A stretch of DNA of 6,205 nt, taken from NCBI GenBank assembly GCA_027489135.1, contig JAIYAI010000147.1, positions 1 to 6,205 of the forward strand. Reading direction: 5' to 3'. Of the stretch, positions 6,089-6,205 are shown piece after piece (the first letter of the stretch is position 1; every line of letters begins with the position of its first letter). The position numbers and the translations under genes were made by a program. Source of the stretch: Acetobacteraceae bacterium (lineage in GTDB: Bacteria; Pseudomonadota; Alphaproteobacteria; Acetobacterales; Acetobacteraceae). The notes below the pieces were generated by a model, which saw only the letters and a program-made list of their open reading frames with translations, was not told the DNA's origin and did no database searches.

Positions 6089-6205
6089 ATGGAACTCCGC
6101 TGGACCGACGAGGAGCGCGCCTTCCGCCAGGAGGTGCGCGAATTCATCAACCGCGAACTGCCGAAGGAAACCCGCGACCGCATGATCCGCGGCAAGTCGC
6201 CGACC
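6089..6205 (+). CDS. Acyl-CoA dehydrogenase, N-terminal part (possibly PimC-like large subunit)
   Basis: Only the first 39 codons are in the window; the gene runs off the right edge. The translation starts MELRWTDEERAFRQEVREFI and continues NRELPKETRDRMIRGKSPT. The [DE]xRxTxEExAFRxEVRxF[IL]xxxLP pattern is the N-terminal helix typical of FAD-dependent acyl-CoA dehydrogenases, which make the trans-2,3 double bond and pass electrons to ETF. The LPxxTRxxMIxGKSP continuation resembles the large subunit of pimeloyl-CoA-type dehydrogenases, which work with a small partner subunit. If so, the small subunit gene should follow directly. Substrate and subunit type cannot be settled from this fragment. 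Confidence 0.85.
   Translation, partial: MELRWTDEERAFRQEVREFINRELPKETRDRMIRGKSPT

Overview
The window is very GC-rich DNA, with GC or C/G at most third codon positions and frequent long false reading frames on the opposite strand. Gene content and style fit an alphaproteobacterium, plausibly of the Acetobacteraceae/Roseomonas type or a rhizobial relative. That placement is inferred from composition and operon style, not from a phylogenetic marker.

Layout. (1) 1-452, + strand: the end of a small secreted protein with a DxDGDG calcium-binding-like loop, its start lost at the window edge. (2) 446-889, - strand: a small lipoprotein with glycine-zipper segments and a Tyr/Pro-rich tail built from a 51-bp tandem repeat. 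It converges on gene 1 and the two coding ends overlap by 7 bp. (3) 890-1113: a divergent intergenic region of 224 bp containing a 33-bp tandem repeat and weak promoter-like elements. (4) 1114-2194, + strand: two overlapping genes, each encoding one CHR (chromate transporter) domain, so a split ChrA-type transporter. (5) 2195-2322: a 128-bp gap with a perfect TTGACA box and a leader hairpin. (6) 2323-6205 and beyond, + strand: a tightly packed acyl-CoA degradation operon. It encodes a fused enoyl-CoA hydratase/3-hydroxyacyl-CoA dehydrogenase, an acyl/dicarboxylate-CoA ligase, and the start of an acyl-CoA dehydrogenase.

How the genes work together. The CoA ligase would activate a fatty or dicarboxylic acid. 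The acyl-CoA dehydrogenase would introduce the 2,3 double bond, and the fused enzyme would hydrate it and oxidise the 3-hydroxyacyl-CoA. The thiolase needed to finish a beta-oxidation cycle is not in the window. The gene set and the look of the proteins resemble the pim (pimelate/dicarboxylate degradation) operon of Rhodopseudomonas palustris (order F-A-B-C-D-E), but with no pimB thiolase between the ligase and the dehydrogenase. The chromate-transporter pair and the two small envelope proteins appear functionally unrelated to this pathway.

I found no RNA genes, mobile elements, CRISPR arrays or defence-like genes, and no convincing new system. The less ordinary items are the two tandem repeats, the overlapping convergent gene ends and the thiolase-less pim-like order.
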